A stretch of 9,816 nt of DNA from positions 1 to 9,816 of the forward strand of contig JAFCEU010000049.1 of NCBI GenBank assembly GCA_017608995.1, read 5' to 3'. The position numbers and the translations under genes are program-made. Source of the DNA: Candidatus Iainarchaeum sp. Lineage in GTDB: Archaea; Iainarchaeota; Iainarchaeia; Iainarchaeales; DTGL01. Below are positions 1 to 6,428 of this stretch, one piece after another. Numbering within the stretch: the first letter of the stretch is position 1; every line of letters starts with the position of its first letter. The notes below the pieces were generated by a model. The model searched no databases and was not told the origin of the DNA. It saw only the letters and a list, made by a program, of their open reading frames with translations.

Positions 1-42
1 CTTTTCGCTTCAACATGCTATACGATAAATGAAAAAAGAAGT

Positions 43-50
43 ATTTAAAT
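43..50 (+). promoter_or_regulatory. TATA box (self-complementary) of the MFS gene
   Basis: An ATTTAAAT box preceded by a purine-rich BRE-like run (about 31-41). Its centre lies about 31 nt before the ATG at 78, the spacing expected for an archaeal promoter driving a leaderless or nearly leaderless mRNA. No ribosome-binding site precedes that ATG, which fits. Because the box is palindromic it could also serve a gene leaving the window to the left; an ATG on the minus strand sits at 16-14. Confidence 0.6.
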
Positions 51-77
51 TTACCTTTATACAACTTCTTAATTTAC

Positions 78-1259
78 ATGATTGAACCTCTAAGAGTTGA
101 TCTATGGAAAATCTATGCGTTCAAGTTCTTTATCAATTTACACTTCATTAGTGCTGTTTTAGTACCCTTCTTTATCGATTGGGCCGGCATAACCTTCACC
201 CAAATAATGATTTTACAATCATGGTTTATGCTGTGGATCTTTATTCTTGAAATTCCAACAGGAACGCTTGCTGATTATTTCGGGAGGAAAAACTCCCTTG
301 TTTTGGCTTGTATCATAAATATTATAGCTGCAGTTGTATATGCAAGCATTCCAAATTTCTACGTATTCCTTTTTGGTGAGTTTTTATGGGCTTTTTCTCT
401 TGCTTTAGTTTCTGGTTCAGATGAAGCCTTTGTTTATGACACATTGAAAAAAGCAAAGGAAACGAAAAGATCTAAGGAGGTATTTGCCAAACTGGAGAGT
501 TTTGGTTTAGCAGGCATACTAACTGGTGCTCCTTTAGGAAGTATCATCGCAGCTAAACTTGGCTTAAGAATGCCTATGTTATTATTAGTTGTTCCGTTTA
601 CAATAGCAGCCCTTGTAGCTTCGACTCTAAGAGAACCAAAGATAACCAAAAAAGCCAAACAAAAAAAGTACATAACTATTTTAAAAGATGGAATTAGGTT
701 CTTCTCCAAAAACAAGATTTTACAGATCTTAACATTAGATATGGTCGTGATACTCTCTGTAGGATATTTCATGATTTGGTTATATCAGCCAATGTTAAAG
801 CAAGCTGGTTTAGGAATAGCCTATTTCGGTATAGTGCATGCATCATTTGTGATAAGCCAAATATTGATTATAAACAATTACAGAAATCTTGAGAACCTGC
901 TCAGATCAAAAAAGCGGTTACTCTTTTTTACCGCCTTTGTAACTGGAATAATGTTTATTATAGGGGGCCTAACAACCTATCTCCCTATAGTGCTTTTAGT
1001 GATAATTGTGGGTGGGGGCTTTGCGTTATCAAGAAGACCGCTTTTCATCAGTTATATGAATAAATATATTCCCTCACAAAAGAGAGCCACAGTGCTTTCT
1101 ACAATTTCTATGTTTAGAAGATTAGCATTGGTTATTGCAAACCCAATAATAGGAATGTTAGCGGATTGGTCATTAAATTGCACTCTAATAATTTTAGGAG
1201 TCGTTGCCCTTGCATCCTCATTTATATCTAGAATCGAAGAAGAGCATCTAATAGATTAA
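78..1259 (+). CDS. Major facilitator superfamily (MFS) transporter
   Basis: A 393-residue integral membrane protein of normal MFS length, with about 12 hydrophobic helices in two halves separated by a basic loop near residues 190-205 (lysine-rich, cytoplasmic). MFS motif A is clear after the second helix: an EIPTG stretch at 58-62 continues into a G-x-L-A-D-x-x-G-R-K signature at 62-71. This pattern is typical of proton-coupled drug or metabolite exporters. The substrate cannot be read from sequence. The ATG at 78 has no ribosome-binding site but lies at leaderless distance from a TATA box. The gene converges on apgM with only 6 nt between the stop codons. Arginine is coded by AGA/AGG in 14 of 15 cases, with one CGG and no CGC, whereas the TtuA-type gene of this window uses CGC for 13 of 22. 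This suggests horizontal acquisition. Family assignment is firm; function is unknown. Confidence 0.9.
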   Translation: MIEPLRVDLWKIYAFKFFINLHFISAVLVPFFIDWAGITFTQIMILQSWFMLWIFILEIPTGTLADYFGRKNSLVLACIINIIAAVVYASIPNFYVFLFGEFLWAFSLALVSGSDEAFVYDTLKKAKETKRSKEVFAKLESFGLAGILTGAPLGSIIAAKLGLRMPMLLLVVPFTIAALVASTLREPKITKKAKQKKYITILKDGIRFFSKNKILQILTLDMVVILSVGYFMIWLYQPMLKQAGLGIAYFGIVHASFVISQILIINNYRNLENLLRSKKRLLFFTAFVTGIMFIIGGLTTYLPIVLLVIIVGGGFALSRRPLFISYMNKYIPSQKRATVLSTISMFRRLALVIANPIIGMLADWSLNCTLIILGVVALASSFISRIEEEHLID

Positions 1260-1265
1260 CGCTTG

Positions 1266-2495
1266 TTATGAACCGACCATCTTTGCCTTTGCTGTTAGAT
1301 TAAGTATTTCACTCATTAGCTCGGTACCGCTGTTAAACCTATAGTATCCTTTCGCACATTCTCGCTCCTCGAATTTTGCAATGCAATCACTTCTTACGCT
1401 AGTGCCCGCTATTAGCACCGGCACAGCATCGCCAGAATGATCTTTCATGCAACAAGGCGTTGAATGGTCAGCGGTTATTACAATCAGCGTATCCTTCAGC
1501 TTCAACAACGGCTTTAATGCAGAATCGATCTTTTCAATAAAGCTTTTCTTCCCTTTTGCATCACCATCGTGCCCAAAGACATCGCAAGCTTTTATATGTA
1601 CAAAAACAAAATCATAAGCACTTAGCGCTTCAATTGCTTCCTTTATTTTAGCCTTTACATTAGTGTCCGCTCTTCCAGTAGCGCCTTCCACATCCAAAAC
1701 ATCCATTCCAACAAAGCGGGCAACACCCTTATATAAGCCTGCACCAGCTATGCAGCATGCTTTCATATTGTAGCGCTCTTCAAATGAAGGAATGCGCTTA
1801 AACATACCCGCGCCTCTCACAAGCACAATGTTTGCTACCGGCAAACCCCGCTTTTTTCGCTCCTTATTTAATGGATGTTTTTCAAGTATGTTATGCGCCT
1901 TTTTCAGGAATTCGTTCAAAACGCTTGCTGTAAATTTAGCTTCTTTTGAATCATCACGAGGCTTTACAGTCAGCGGTTCAACACCCTCTTTATGCGGATC
2001 AGAATCGCTTATATTTGCGCTCAGACCTTTGCCGCGCATTACTAAAGCTAATCTATGGGCAGTACCTGCCTTAACTATAAATTGCACACCCTTGATTTCA
2101 ATTCCATCCAAAGCATTTGCTAATTCGCTAGAATCCTTTATTCTACCAGCCCTTCTATCCACTATTATTCCCTTCTTATTTACTGTTGCGACATTAGCTC
2201 TAAATGCAACGTCGCCCTGCTTTAACTGCATTTTCAAGCCAAGTGCTTCTAAAGGGCCTCTGCCCAAATAGTACTTCTTTATGTTATAGCCAAATATACT
2301 TAGATGAGCAGTATCCGAGCCTGCCTTTATACCAGGGCCCAAAGTGTACATTAAGCCGCATGCGCCTTTTTTTGCTAGCGCATTTAGGTTTGGTTTTTTG
2401 GCTGCTTCGAGCGGTGTTTTAAAGTTTAGTTCCTTGCAAGGTCTATCGCCAAGACCATCACAAATTATAAGCAATGTCTTTTTTGGAAAGCTCAT
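1266..2495 (-). CDS. apgM: 2,3-bisphosphoglycerate-independent phosphoglycerate mutase, archaeal type
   Basis: Interconverts 3- and 2-phosphoglycerate in glycolysis/gluconeogenesis in the cytoplasm, without a bisphosphoglycerate cofactor. The 409 residues match the usual length of the archaeal ApgM branch of the alkaline-phosphatase-like superfamily. Visible metal and catalytic residues: D13 in an ICDGLGDRP stretch, the catalytic serine S60 in GSDTAH, a KACDVFGHDGD segment near 303-313, the ADH motif near 342, and a later histidine in DHSGD. All metal-ligand motifs appear present, so the enzyme should be active. The start is an ATG that overlaps the stop of the upstream JAMM gene (ATGA), preceded by a GGAAGGTGG ribosome-binding site, so translation is probably coupled. 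It is the last gene of the long minus-strand unit. No obvious terminator is visible, because the next 6 nt lead into the convergent MFS gene. Confidence 0.95.
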   Translation of the reverse strand: MSFPKKTLLIICDGLGDRPCKELNFKTPLEAAKKPNLNALAKKGACGLMYTLGPGIKAGSDTAHLSIFGYNIKKYYLGRGPLEALGLKMQLKQGDVAFRANVATVNKKGIIVDRRAGRIKDSSELANALDGIEIKGVQFIVKAGTAHRLALVMRGKGLSANISDSDPHKEGVEPLTVKPRDDSKEAKFTASVLNEFLKKAHNILEKHPLNKERKKRGLPVANIVLVRGAGMFKRIPSFEERYNMKACCIAGAGLYKGVARFVGMDVLDVEGATGRADTNVKAKIKEAIEALSAYDFVFVHIKACDVFGHDGDAKGKKSFIEKIDSALKPLLKLKDTLIVITADHSTPCCMKDHSGDAVPVLIAGTSVRSDCIAKFEERECAKGYYRFNSGTELMSEILNLTAKAKMVGS

Positions 2496-2857
2496 TCAAC
2501 CACCTTCCACTCAAGCTCCTTGCCGGCAGAATCAAAAACTTTTATAGTACCTATATTAAATGGCCAAGCGATTATTAAATGTATTCTTCCAAACCCCGGG
2601 AAGCTATGTAGATCAGCATTGCTTGGCGTATTTGCTGTGCCTGGGTGCGAATGCACAGAACCAGTAATATTGAAATCTACGGGAATTAAGCCTGCTTTTA
2701 TTAGAGTGTGTCCATAACCATAAACAGCAGGCACTATTATGAGCTCATCTATTGTTTTGCCGTCAGTGCTTCCAAGCAAAGCAAAAAACTCTTTCGGGTA
2801 AATGCGCTTTGATGCTTCGATTATCGTTTCAATTACATTTCTTTTTATTTGAATCAT
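2492..2857 (-). CDS. JAMM/MPN+ (Mov34 family) metalloprotease, stand-alone
   Basis: A 121-residue single-domain JAMM protein. The full zinc-metalloprotease signature is present: glutamate E23, then H69-S-H71-P, ten residues, and D82, with S79 in an S-N-A-D tail (the E...HxH(x)10D pattern). In archaea such small stand-alone JAMM proteins include the desampylase HvJAMM1, which removes SAMP (ubiquitin-like) proteins from targets; in bacteria related ones process sulfur-carrier proteins. A deconjugating or carrier-processing isopeptidase is therefore the best guess, and the substrate is unproven. The ATG start overlaps the permease stop by one base (TAATG), and the 3' end overlaps the apgM start by four bases, so the three genes look co-translated. 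The length is that of the minimal domain, with no extra targeting region. Catalytic competence looks intact. Confidence 0.88.
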   Translation of the reverse strand: MIQIKRNVIETIIEASKRIYPKEFFALLGSTDGKTIDELIIVPAVYGYGHTLIKAGLIPVDFNITGSVHSHPGTANTPSNADLHSFPGFGRIHLIIAWPFNIGTIKVFDSAGKELEWKVVE

Positions 2858-4035
2858 TACAATCCCATATAGAAAAGAATTGTGGGCACCATTAAAAAAG
2901 CCATGCAGTTCGTTCTTCTAACTCTATTTGCTATTGCATATATTGCTATAAAACATGCTACCAGTGAGCTAAGCAATCCAACAAGACCGCAAGCAAAGAA
3001 CACAAAAGCGAAAAGCGAGCAAAGTATTGCTGAGTTTATTTTCCTATAGGAAACCCTATGTATTCTTTTCAAAAGTTCTGAGCCAATCGCTTTTAGTGCA
3101 AGTACAGAAAATGCGATTGCTATTAGAAAAGCACCACAAAAGAGCAGGAGTTCTTTAGCGGTTATAGTTGCACTGCTTATCGCTAGCGCAATGCCTGTCC
3201 TGCTTTTCCCCAGCGCGTAAAGAACAAAAAGCGAGAATATGAGGTTGCACGTATTTATGCCCCCGAGCATAACTAAATACGCTTGCGTTTTTATCTTTCC
3301 AAAAATCTTGCTCAATATAAATGCCGCCTGGCTTGGACCTATGCTTGGCATTATAGCAATTGTTGAAGCTCCCGCTAACGCAAGTAAAGAACCCTTTACA
3401 GAATCCTTTAATGAGAACGCTTGTTTAGCGACAACCTGCTTCCTTATGCGCGATTCTCTTACAATAGATATTAAAAGCGTGCTCAAAGCAAAGAAGCCGA
3501 TTATAAGCGCCATTAACCCATTTTTAATTGAAAGGCTTCTAAGCACAAAAACGCCGAGTAAAGAAGATAGCAAAACAACTAGGGCAGAACTTTTTATGTT
3601 CCGGGAAAATACAACCATGGAGATTAGTACAACGATTAAAACAAAAGGTATGATTTTAGGCAAAATTCCTTTTGCAAAGGAAAGAAACAGAACAAACAAC
3701 GGAGCCAAAATTATTGCAGCAACACCCGCAAATAAGCCGCCAGCAATAGTTAGAAGCAAAGCTTCATATGCTCTTCCTTTGAGCAAAAATCTATGCCCGG
3801 GAAGCACGCTCAAATAGCTCTCGCTATCCGGTGCTCCAAGCACAATGCTCGGCAGAAAATCGAAGAATGAATGCGTTATCGCCATTGCAACAATCAAGGC
3901 TATAATATTGCTCGGCATCGTTGGAAAAAGAAGAAGTAGGATTAATGAGAGATTATTTACATGCAAGCCTGGAAGCATCCCAGTAATTACCCCGAGAAAG
4001 CAGCCAGCAAGCACAAATGTTAACAACTCAATCAA
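2857..4035 (-). CDS. TctA-family (COG1784-type) membrane permease
   Basis: A 392-residue polytopic membrane protein with about ten hydrophobic segments, related to the large subunit TctA of bacterial tripartite tricarboxylate transporters. Key signatures: an N-terminal G15-x3-G19-x2-P22-G23-L-H25-x-N27 motif; a segment near 56-90 containing LPSIVLGAPDSESY and a conserved LPGHR; and a second glycine/proline repeat (PSIGPSQ) near 230-236 that mirrors the first, as in the internally duplicated TctA fold. The archaeal branch lacks TctB and TctC, and neither gene is seen here. The substrate is unknown. I start the gene at TTG 4035: an AGGTGG site ends 6 nt upstream, while the longer frame from TTG 4053 would contain that site inside the gene. 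This start overlaps the end of the OB-fold gene by 8 nt, implying coupling. Its stop overlaps the JAMM start by one base. Confidence 0.85.
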   Translation of the reverse strand: MIELLTFVLAGCFLGVITGMLPGLHVNNLSLILLLLFPTMPSNIIALIVAMAITHSFFDFLPSIVLGAPDSESYLSVLPGHRFLLKGRAYEALLLTIAGGLFAGVAAIILAPLFVLFLSFAKGILPKIIPFVLIVVLISMVVFSRNIKSSALVVLLSSLLGVFVLRSLSIKNGLMALIIGFFALSTLLISIVRESRIRKQVVAKQAFSLKDSVKGSLLALAGASTIAIMPSIGPSQAAFILSKIFGKIKTQAYLVMLGGINTCNLIFSLFVLYALGKSRTGIALAISSATITAKELLLFCGAFLIAIAFSVLALKAIGSELLKRIHRVSYRKINSAILCSLFAFVFFACGLVGLLSSLVACFIAIYAIANRVRRTNCMAFLMVPTILFYMGL

Positions 4036-4390
4036 GAAGCTCCACCTTCTCAACTACAATTTCCAGAGAGCCTTTATACCGCTGTACTTTGCCAATAACT
4101 TCAACAATGCTTCCTTTTTGAAGAATAATTCTTTCCTCTATTCCAGGGTTGAAAATAACGCACTTTATTTTCGCGTTGCTTTCTATTCCAAATATTGCAA
4201 TGCTATCATTCAACCTAACGAAGCTCACAATTCCTCTAACCCGAACTTTTTCTCCTAGATTTTGCTCGTTTATTTCAGCTATGCTAACGTTTTTCGGACT
4301 TTCCAGCATAGAATATGCTCCAATGAGCAATACACCAAGCACCGCACAAAAAATAGATAAACGATTCAACCAGTACTCTCTTAGCAGCAT
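4028..4390 (-). CDS. Membrane-anchored single OB-fold protein
   Basis: A 120-residue protein with one N-terminal membrane helix (about 11-29) followed by a small beta-rich domain (about 35-119). That domain reads as an OB-fold of the nucleic-acid-binding type: the pattern GEKVRVRGIV...GSIVEVIGKV...GSLEIVVEKVE has the alternating strands and conserved glycines of that family. Positive charges R4 and R10 before the helix predict N-terminus inside and OB domain outside the cell. OB folds bind single-stranded nucleic acids, oligosaccharides or proteins, so the ligand is open. The gene overlaps the TctA-type permease by 8 nt, suggesting a functional pair. Its ATG has no ribosome-binding site and follows a 44-nt AT-rich gap, so it may be read from a short-leader internal promoter. 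It might instead be only a lipid-free anchor domain with a structural role. Confidence 0.7.
   Translation of the reverse strand: MLLREYWLNRLSIFCAVLGVLLIGAYSMLESPKNVSIAEINEQNLGEKVRVRGIVSFVRLNDSIAIFGIESNAKIKCVIFNPGIEERIILQKGSIVEVIGKVQRYKGSLEIVVEKVELLD
4042..4047 (-). promoter_or_regulatory. Ribosome-binding site deciding the TctA-type start
   Basis: AGGTGG on the minus strand, six bases (AGCTTC) before TTG 4035. It complements the conserved archaeal 16S 3' end and argues for the TTG at 4035 rather than the longer frame from TTG 4053, whose upstream region has no such site. Confidence 0.6.
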
Positions 4391-4434
4391 TAAAAATTTT
4401 TTATTAAATAAGATTTTTATCTTTAAAGGTTGCT
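4391..4434 (-). promoter_or_regulatory. AT-rich gap with possible internal promoter
   Basis: This is the widest gap inside the nine-gene minus-strand unit. It holds a TTTAAA box (4422-4427) about 34 nt before the OB-fold ATG, and a weak 5-bp inverted repeat (AAGAT/ATCTT, arms 4410-4414 and 4419-4423, loop of four). The downstream gene lacks a ribosome-binding site, which fits a short-leader transcript starting here. The same AT-richness makes the box weak evidence by itself. Confidence 0.3.
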
Positions 4435-4968
4435 TTATTTAACGATCCTTTCAGGAACCCTTCTAAAAAACCTTTGCTTTATTTTCACCTTAACTTTCTT
4501 CCCCTTTGCAATTTTTGTACCTGTTTCAACTACATACTTTCCTTTTGATATTCCTGCAAATAGATCGAAAGGCAGTTCAACCACCGCAAGCTTGTTGTCA
4601 CTTAACAGAACCCTGCCTTCCAATTCCTTCTTCCCAAAAATAACTCTGAATGCAACATTCGTTATTATTAGTGCAATCACAAGAACTAAGAAAACATCTA
4701 ACTGCGGCGCCAGCTTTTCGCTCATAACCAATAGTAGCAAAGATGCTAAAATTATGCAAAACAGAATCAGGAAATATAGCAAATATCTTATAAAACCTCT
4801 TCCAAAGACGCTTTTCATCTTCCACAAAATCAGGAAGAATAGCGCAATAAACAGCGCTTCAAATGCAACAAATAATGTAAAATTAAAAAATTCATTTACA
4901 AAACCACCTATCAATATGAATATTAGTACTGCAACTTCACCAACTACAAGAGCTTCTTTTGAGTCCAT
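4435..4968 (-). CDS. Four-helix membrane protein with basic C-terminal beta domain (DUF2101-like)
   Basis: A 177-residue protein of unknown function. It has four hydrophobic helices at about 8-23, 28-48, 61-82 and 90-111, then a soluble domain at about 117-177. That domain has a GRVLLSDNKLAVVELPFDLF core, a glycine turn and a strongly basic tail (KGKKVKVKIKQRFFRR), so both ends are probably cytoplasmic. The layout and the ELPFDLFAGI-KGKYVV stretch resemble the archaeal DUF2101 membrane family as I remember it; this assignment is tentative. The ATG start overlaps the end of the HD-family gene by 25 nt and has a GGAG site 8 nt upstream, which lies inside the preceding gene. The basic tail could contact nucleic acid, ribosomes or anionic lipid, but nothing here decides between these. 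The stop is followed by the 44-nt gap before the OB-fold gene. Confidence 0.6.
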   Translation of the reverse strand: MDSKEALVVGEVAVLIFILIGGFVNEFFNFTLFVAFEALFIALFFLILWKMKSVFGRGFIRYLLYFLILFCIILASLLLLVMSEKLAPQLDVFLVLVIALIITNVAFRVIFGKKELEGRVLLSDNKLAVVELPFDLFAGISKGKYVVETGTKIAKGKKVKVKIKQRFFRRVPERIVK

Positions 4969-5345
4969 CCTAACAACTCCTTTTCAAGTTCAACGACTTT
5001 AGGGTAGCTTTTTTCTATATTCTTTTTCATCTCTTTGTTCTTTAAACCATAACGTTCTTTCAAATAATCGAACCTTTCTTTCAAGCTTACAATTTTGCCG
5101 CCCAATACGCGCTTATCCGCATAATATACTATTTTTTCCTCAAGCGTTTTGAGCTCCCCATTTAGTATCGCTTCAGCAGCAACAACCAGCCTTTCATCAA
5201 CATTAACGCCTTTCTCCTTCAACGCCCTTGCGATTTTCAAGGCAACTTCTTTGACCCTTATTGAATGTTCCACTATATTTTCAGGAACGTTGTACTGCTT
5301 TAGCAATTCCATACATTCTTCTTCGCTTGGCACTTTATCACTCAT
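4944..5345 (-). CDS. HD-superfamily protein lacking the central HD motif
   Basis: A 133-residue all-helical protein that reads as the two ends of an archaeal HD phosphohydrolase. Residues 1-58 match the usual N-terminus (SEEE...LL..Y.VPENIVEHS.RV...A..IA..L..KGV.VDE), including H27, normally the first metal ligand. Residues 66-95 match its later part (TLEEKIVYYADK), including D77, normally the last ligand. In intact members roughly 50-60 residues lie between them, including the HD pair and further histidines; here the two parts are joined by only about eight residues (AILNGELK). The frame is open, so this is a clean in-frame loss, not a frameshift. Metal-dependent hydrolysis is therefore unlikely. 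It may survive as a binding or regulatory protein or be decaying. The ATG start overlaps the mtnA stop (ATGA) with an AAGGTG site upstream, so the gene still looks translated. Confidence 0.7.
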   Translation of the reverse strand: MSDKVPSEEECMELLKQYNVPENIVEHSIRVKEVALKIARALKEKGVNVDERLVVAAEAILNGELKTLEEKIVYYADKRVLGGKIVSLKERFDYLKERYGLKNKEMKKNIEKSYPKVVELEKELLGWTQKKLL

Positions 5346-6427
5346 TTAGGCACCTTCTTACATTTCTTTGCAAGCTTCTTTATTGCGCTCTTTTTTGGCT
5401 TTATTATTCCATGCTCGGTTATAAGCGCTTTTATATATTTTGCAGGCGTAACATCGAATGCTGGATTCTTTGCCTTACTTTTCTTTGGCGCAATCCTTAC
5501 CTTCCGCAAGCCTTTCTCATAACCGCTAACGTAAAGCACCTCTTGCTCAGAACGCTCTTCTATTGGAATACGCCTGCCGCTCTTACAATCAAAATCAAAA
5601 GTGCTCAGCGGAGCAGCCACATAGAACGCTATGCCATTCTCTTTTGCTAAAACTGCCTTTTCATACGTGCCGATTTTGTTTGCTACATCGCCATTGCTTG
5701 CTATTCTATCAGCACCAACTATGCACATATCTATGCTTTGATTTTGCATATAGAAACCAGCGGAATTATCTGCTATTATTGCATGCTCTATATTTTCATT
5801 AGCGAGCTCCCAAGCGGTAAGCTTTGCTCCCTGCAACCTTGGCCTTGTTTCATCCACAAACACAAAAACCTTTCTATGCAAGCGCTTTGCAAAGTATATG
5901 GGTGCTAAAGCAGAGCCCCAATCATGCAGCGCTAACCAGCCAGCATTGCAATGCGTCAATATTCTAAAACCACTTTTAATGAGCTTAGAGCCAAGCTCGC
6001 CTATACGCTTCCCATTTTCCTGATACTCTTTGCCTATTTTTTGAGCCTCTTCTAAAGCAGCTTTTTTCGCTTCGCGAAGCTGCTTACCTTCAACCACATT
6101 TCTTATCCGTTCTATTGCAAAGAATAGATCGCGAGCAGTCGGCCTAGTGTTTGCAATTCTATCAAAGCTTTGCAATGCTTTTTTAGGCCATTCTTTGCTT
6201 TTACACTCAAGTACTGCCTGCGCGCAGGCAAATGCTGCAGCGGCACCTATGGAGCCTGCACCTCTAATAGTCATGTTTTTTATAGCTTCAGCTGTTTCAT
6301 AATGTTTTCGAAGCGAAACAACTTTGAATTTGAAAGGCAGCAGCCTTTGATCAATCATGCGCACAGTGCCACCTTCAAGCCAGCTTGCAGTGTACCATTT
6401 TCTCTTATTTCCAACCTTCACAAGCAA
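5342..6427 (-). CDS. mtnA: S-methyl-5-thioribose-1-phosphate isomerase family protein
   Basis: Expected to convert 5-methylthioribose 1-phosphate (or a related aldose 1-phosphate such as 5-deoxyribose 1-phosphate) to the ribulose form during nucleoside salvage. Related to eIF2B subunits and ribose-1,5-bisphosphate isomerase. Family signatures are strong: IDQRLLP near the start, an RGAGSIG phosphate-binding region (usually RGAPAIG), TRPTARDLFFA, catalytic cysteine C160 in THCNAG, VDETRPRLQGA, catalytic aspartate D240 in GADRIASNGDVANKIGTY, and VAAPLSTFD with IPIEERS. The long VDETRP/GADRI/IPIEERS set favours MtnA over ribose-1,5-bisphosphate isomerase. I choose TTG 6427 (361 residues). A perfect AGGTGAT site ends 4 nt upstream, and the in-frame GTG at 6436 is part of that site. 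The chosen start follows the rnp3 stop by one base. No other methionine-salvage gene is in the window, so the physiological substrate is uncertain. Confidence 0.85.
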   Translation of the reverse strand: MLVKVGNKRKWYTASWLEGGTVRMIDQRLLPFKFKVVSLRKHYETAEAIKNMTIRGAGSIGAAAAFACAQAVLECKSKEWPKKALQSFDRIANTRPTARDLFFAIERIRNVVEGKQLREAKKAALEEAQKIGKEYQENGKRIGELGSKLIKSGFRILTHCNAGWLALHDWGSALAPIYFAKRLHRKVFVFVDETRPRLQGAKLTAWELANENIEHAIIADNSAGFYMQNQSIDMCIVGADRIASNGDVANKIGTYEKAVLAKENGIAFYVAAPLSTFDFDCKSGRRIPIEERSEQEVLYVSGYEKGLRKVRIAPKKSKAKNPAFDVTPAKYIKALITEHGIIKPKKSAIKKLAKKCKKVPK

Positions 6428-6428
6428 T

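Noticed and set aside
1792..2271. A 159-codon plus-strand open frame opposite apgM
   Set aside because: Its translation resembles no protein, and the minus-strand frame carries the complete ApgM motifs, so this is a shadow frame.
3239..3817. A 192-codon plus-strand open frame opposite the TctA-type gene
   Set aside because: It is the antisense of a hydrophobic membrane protein, which often leaves stop-free frames; no start signal or family pattern is visible.
4430..5002. A 190-codon plus-strand open frame spanning the four-helix protein and the end of the HD-family gene
   Set aside because: Low-complexity Ser/Thr/Asn/Lys-rich antisense translation without a ribosome-binding site; the minus-strand genes have overlapping starts with proper sites.
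6069..6080. A 12-bp palindrome, GCTTCGCGAAGC, inside mtnA
   Set aside because: It lies in the coding sequence for L-R-E-A-K; the local preference for GCG/CGC-rich codons explains it.
6215..6230. A perfect 16-bp palindrome, TGCCTGCGCGCAGGCA, inside mtnA
   Set aside because: It codes for an ordinary A-C-A-Q-A stretch in a helix of a conserved protein, has no second copy that I can see, and is short enough to arise by chance in a 10-kb window.
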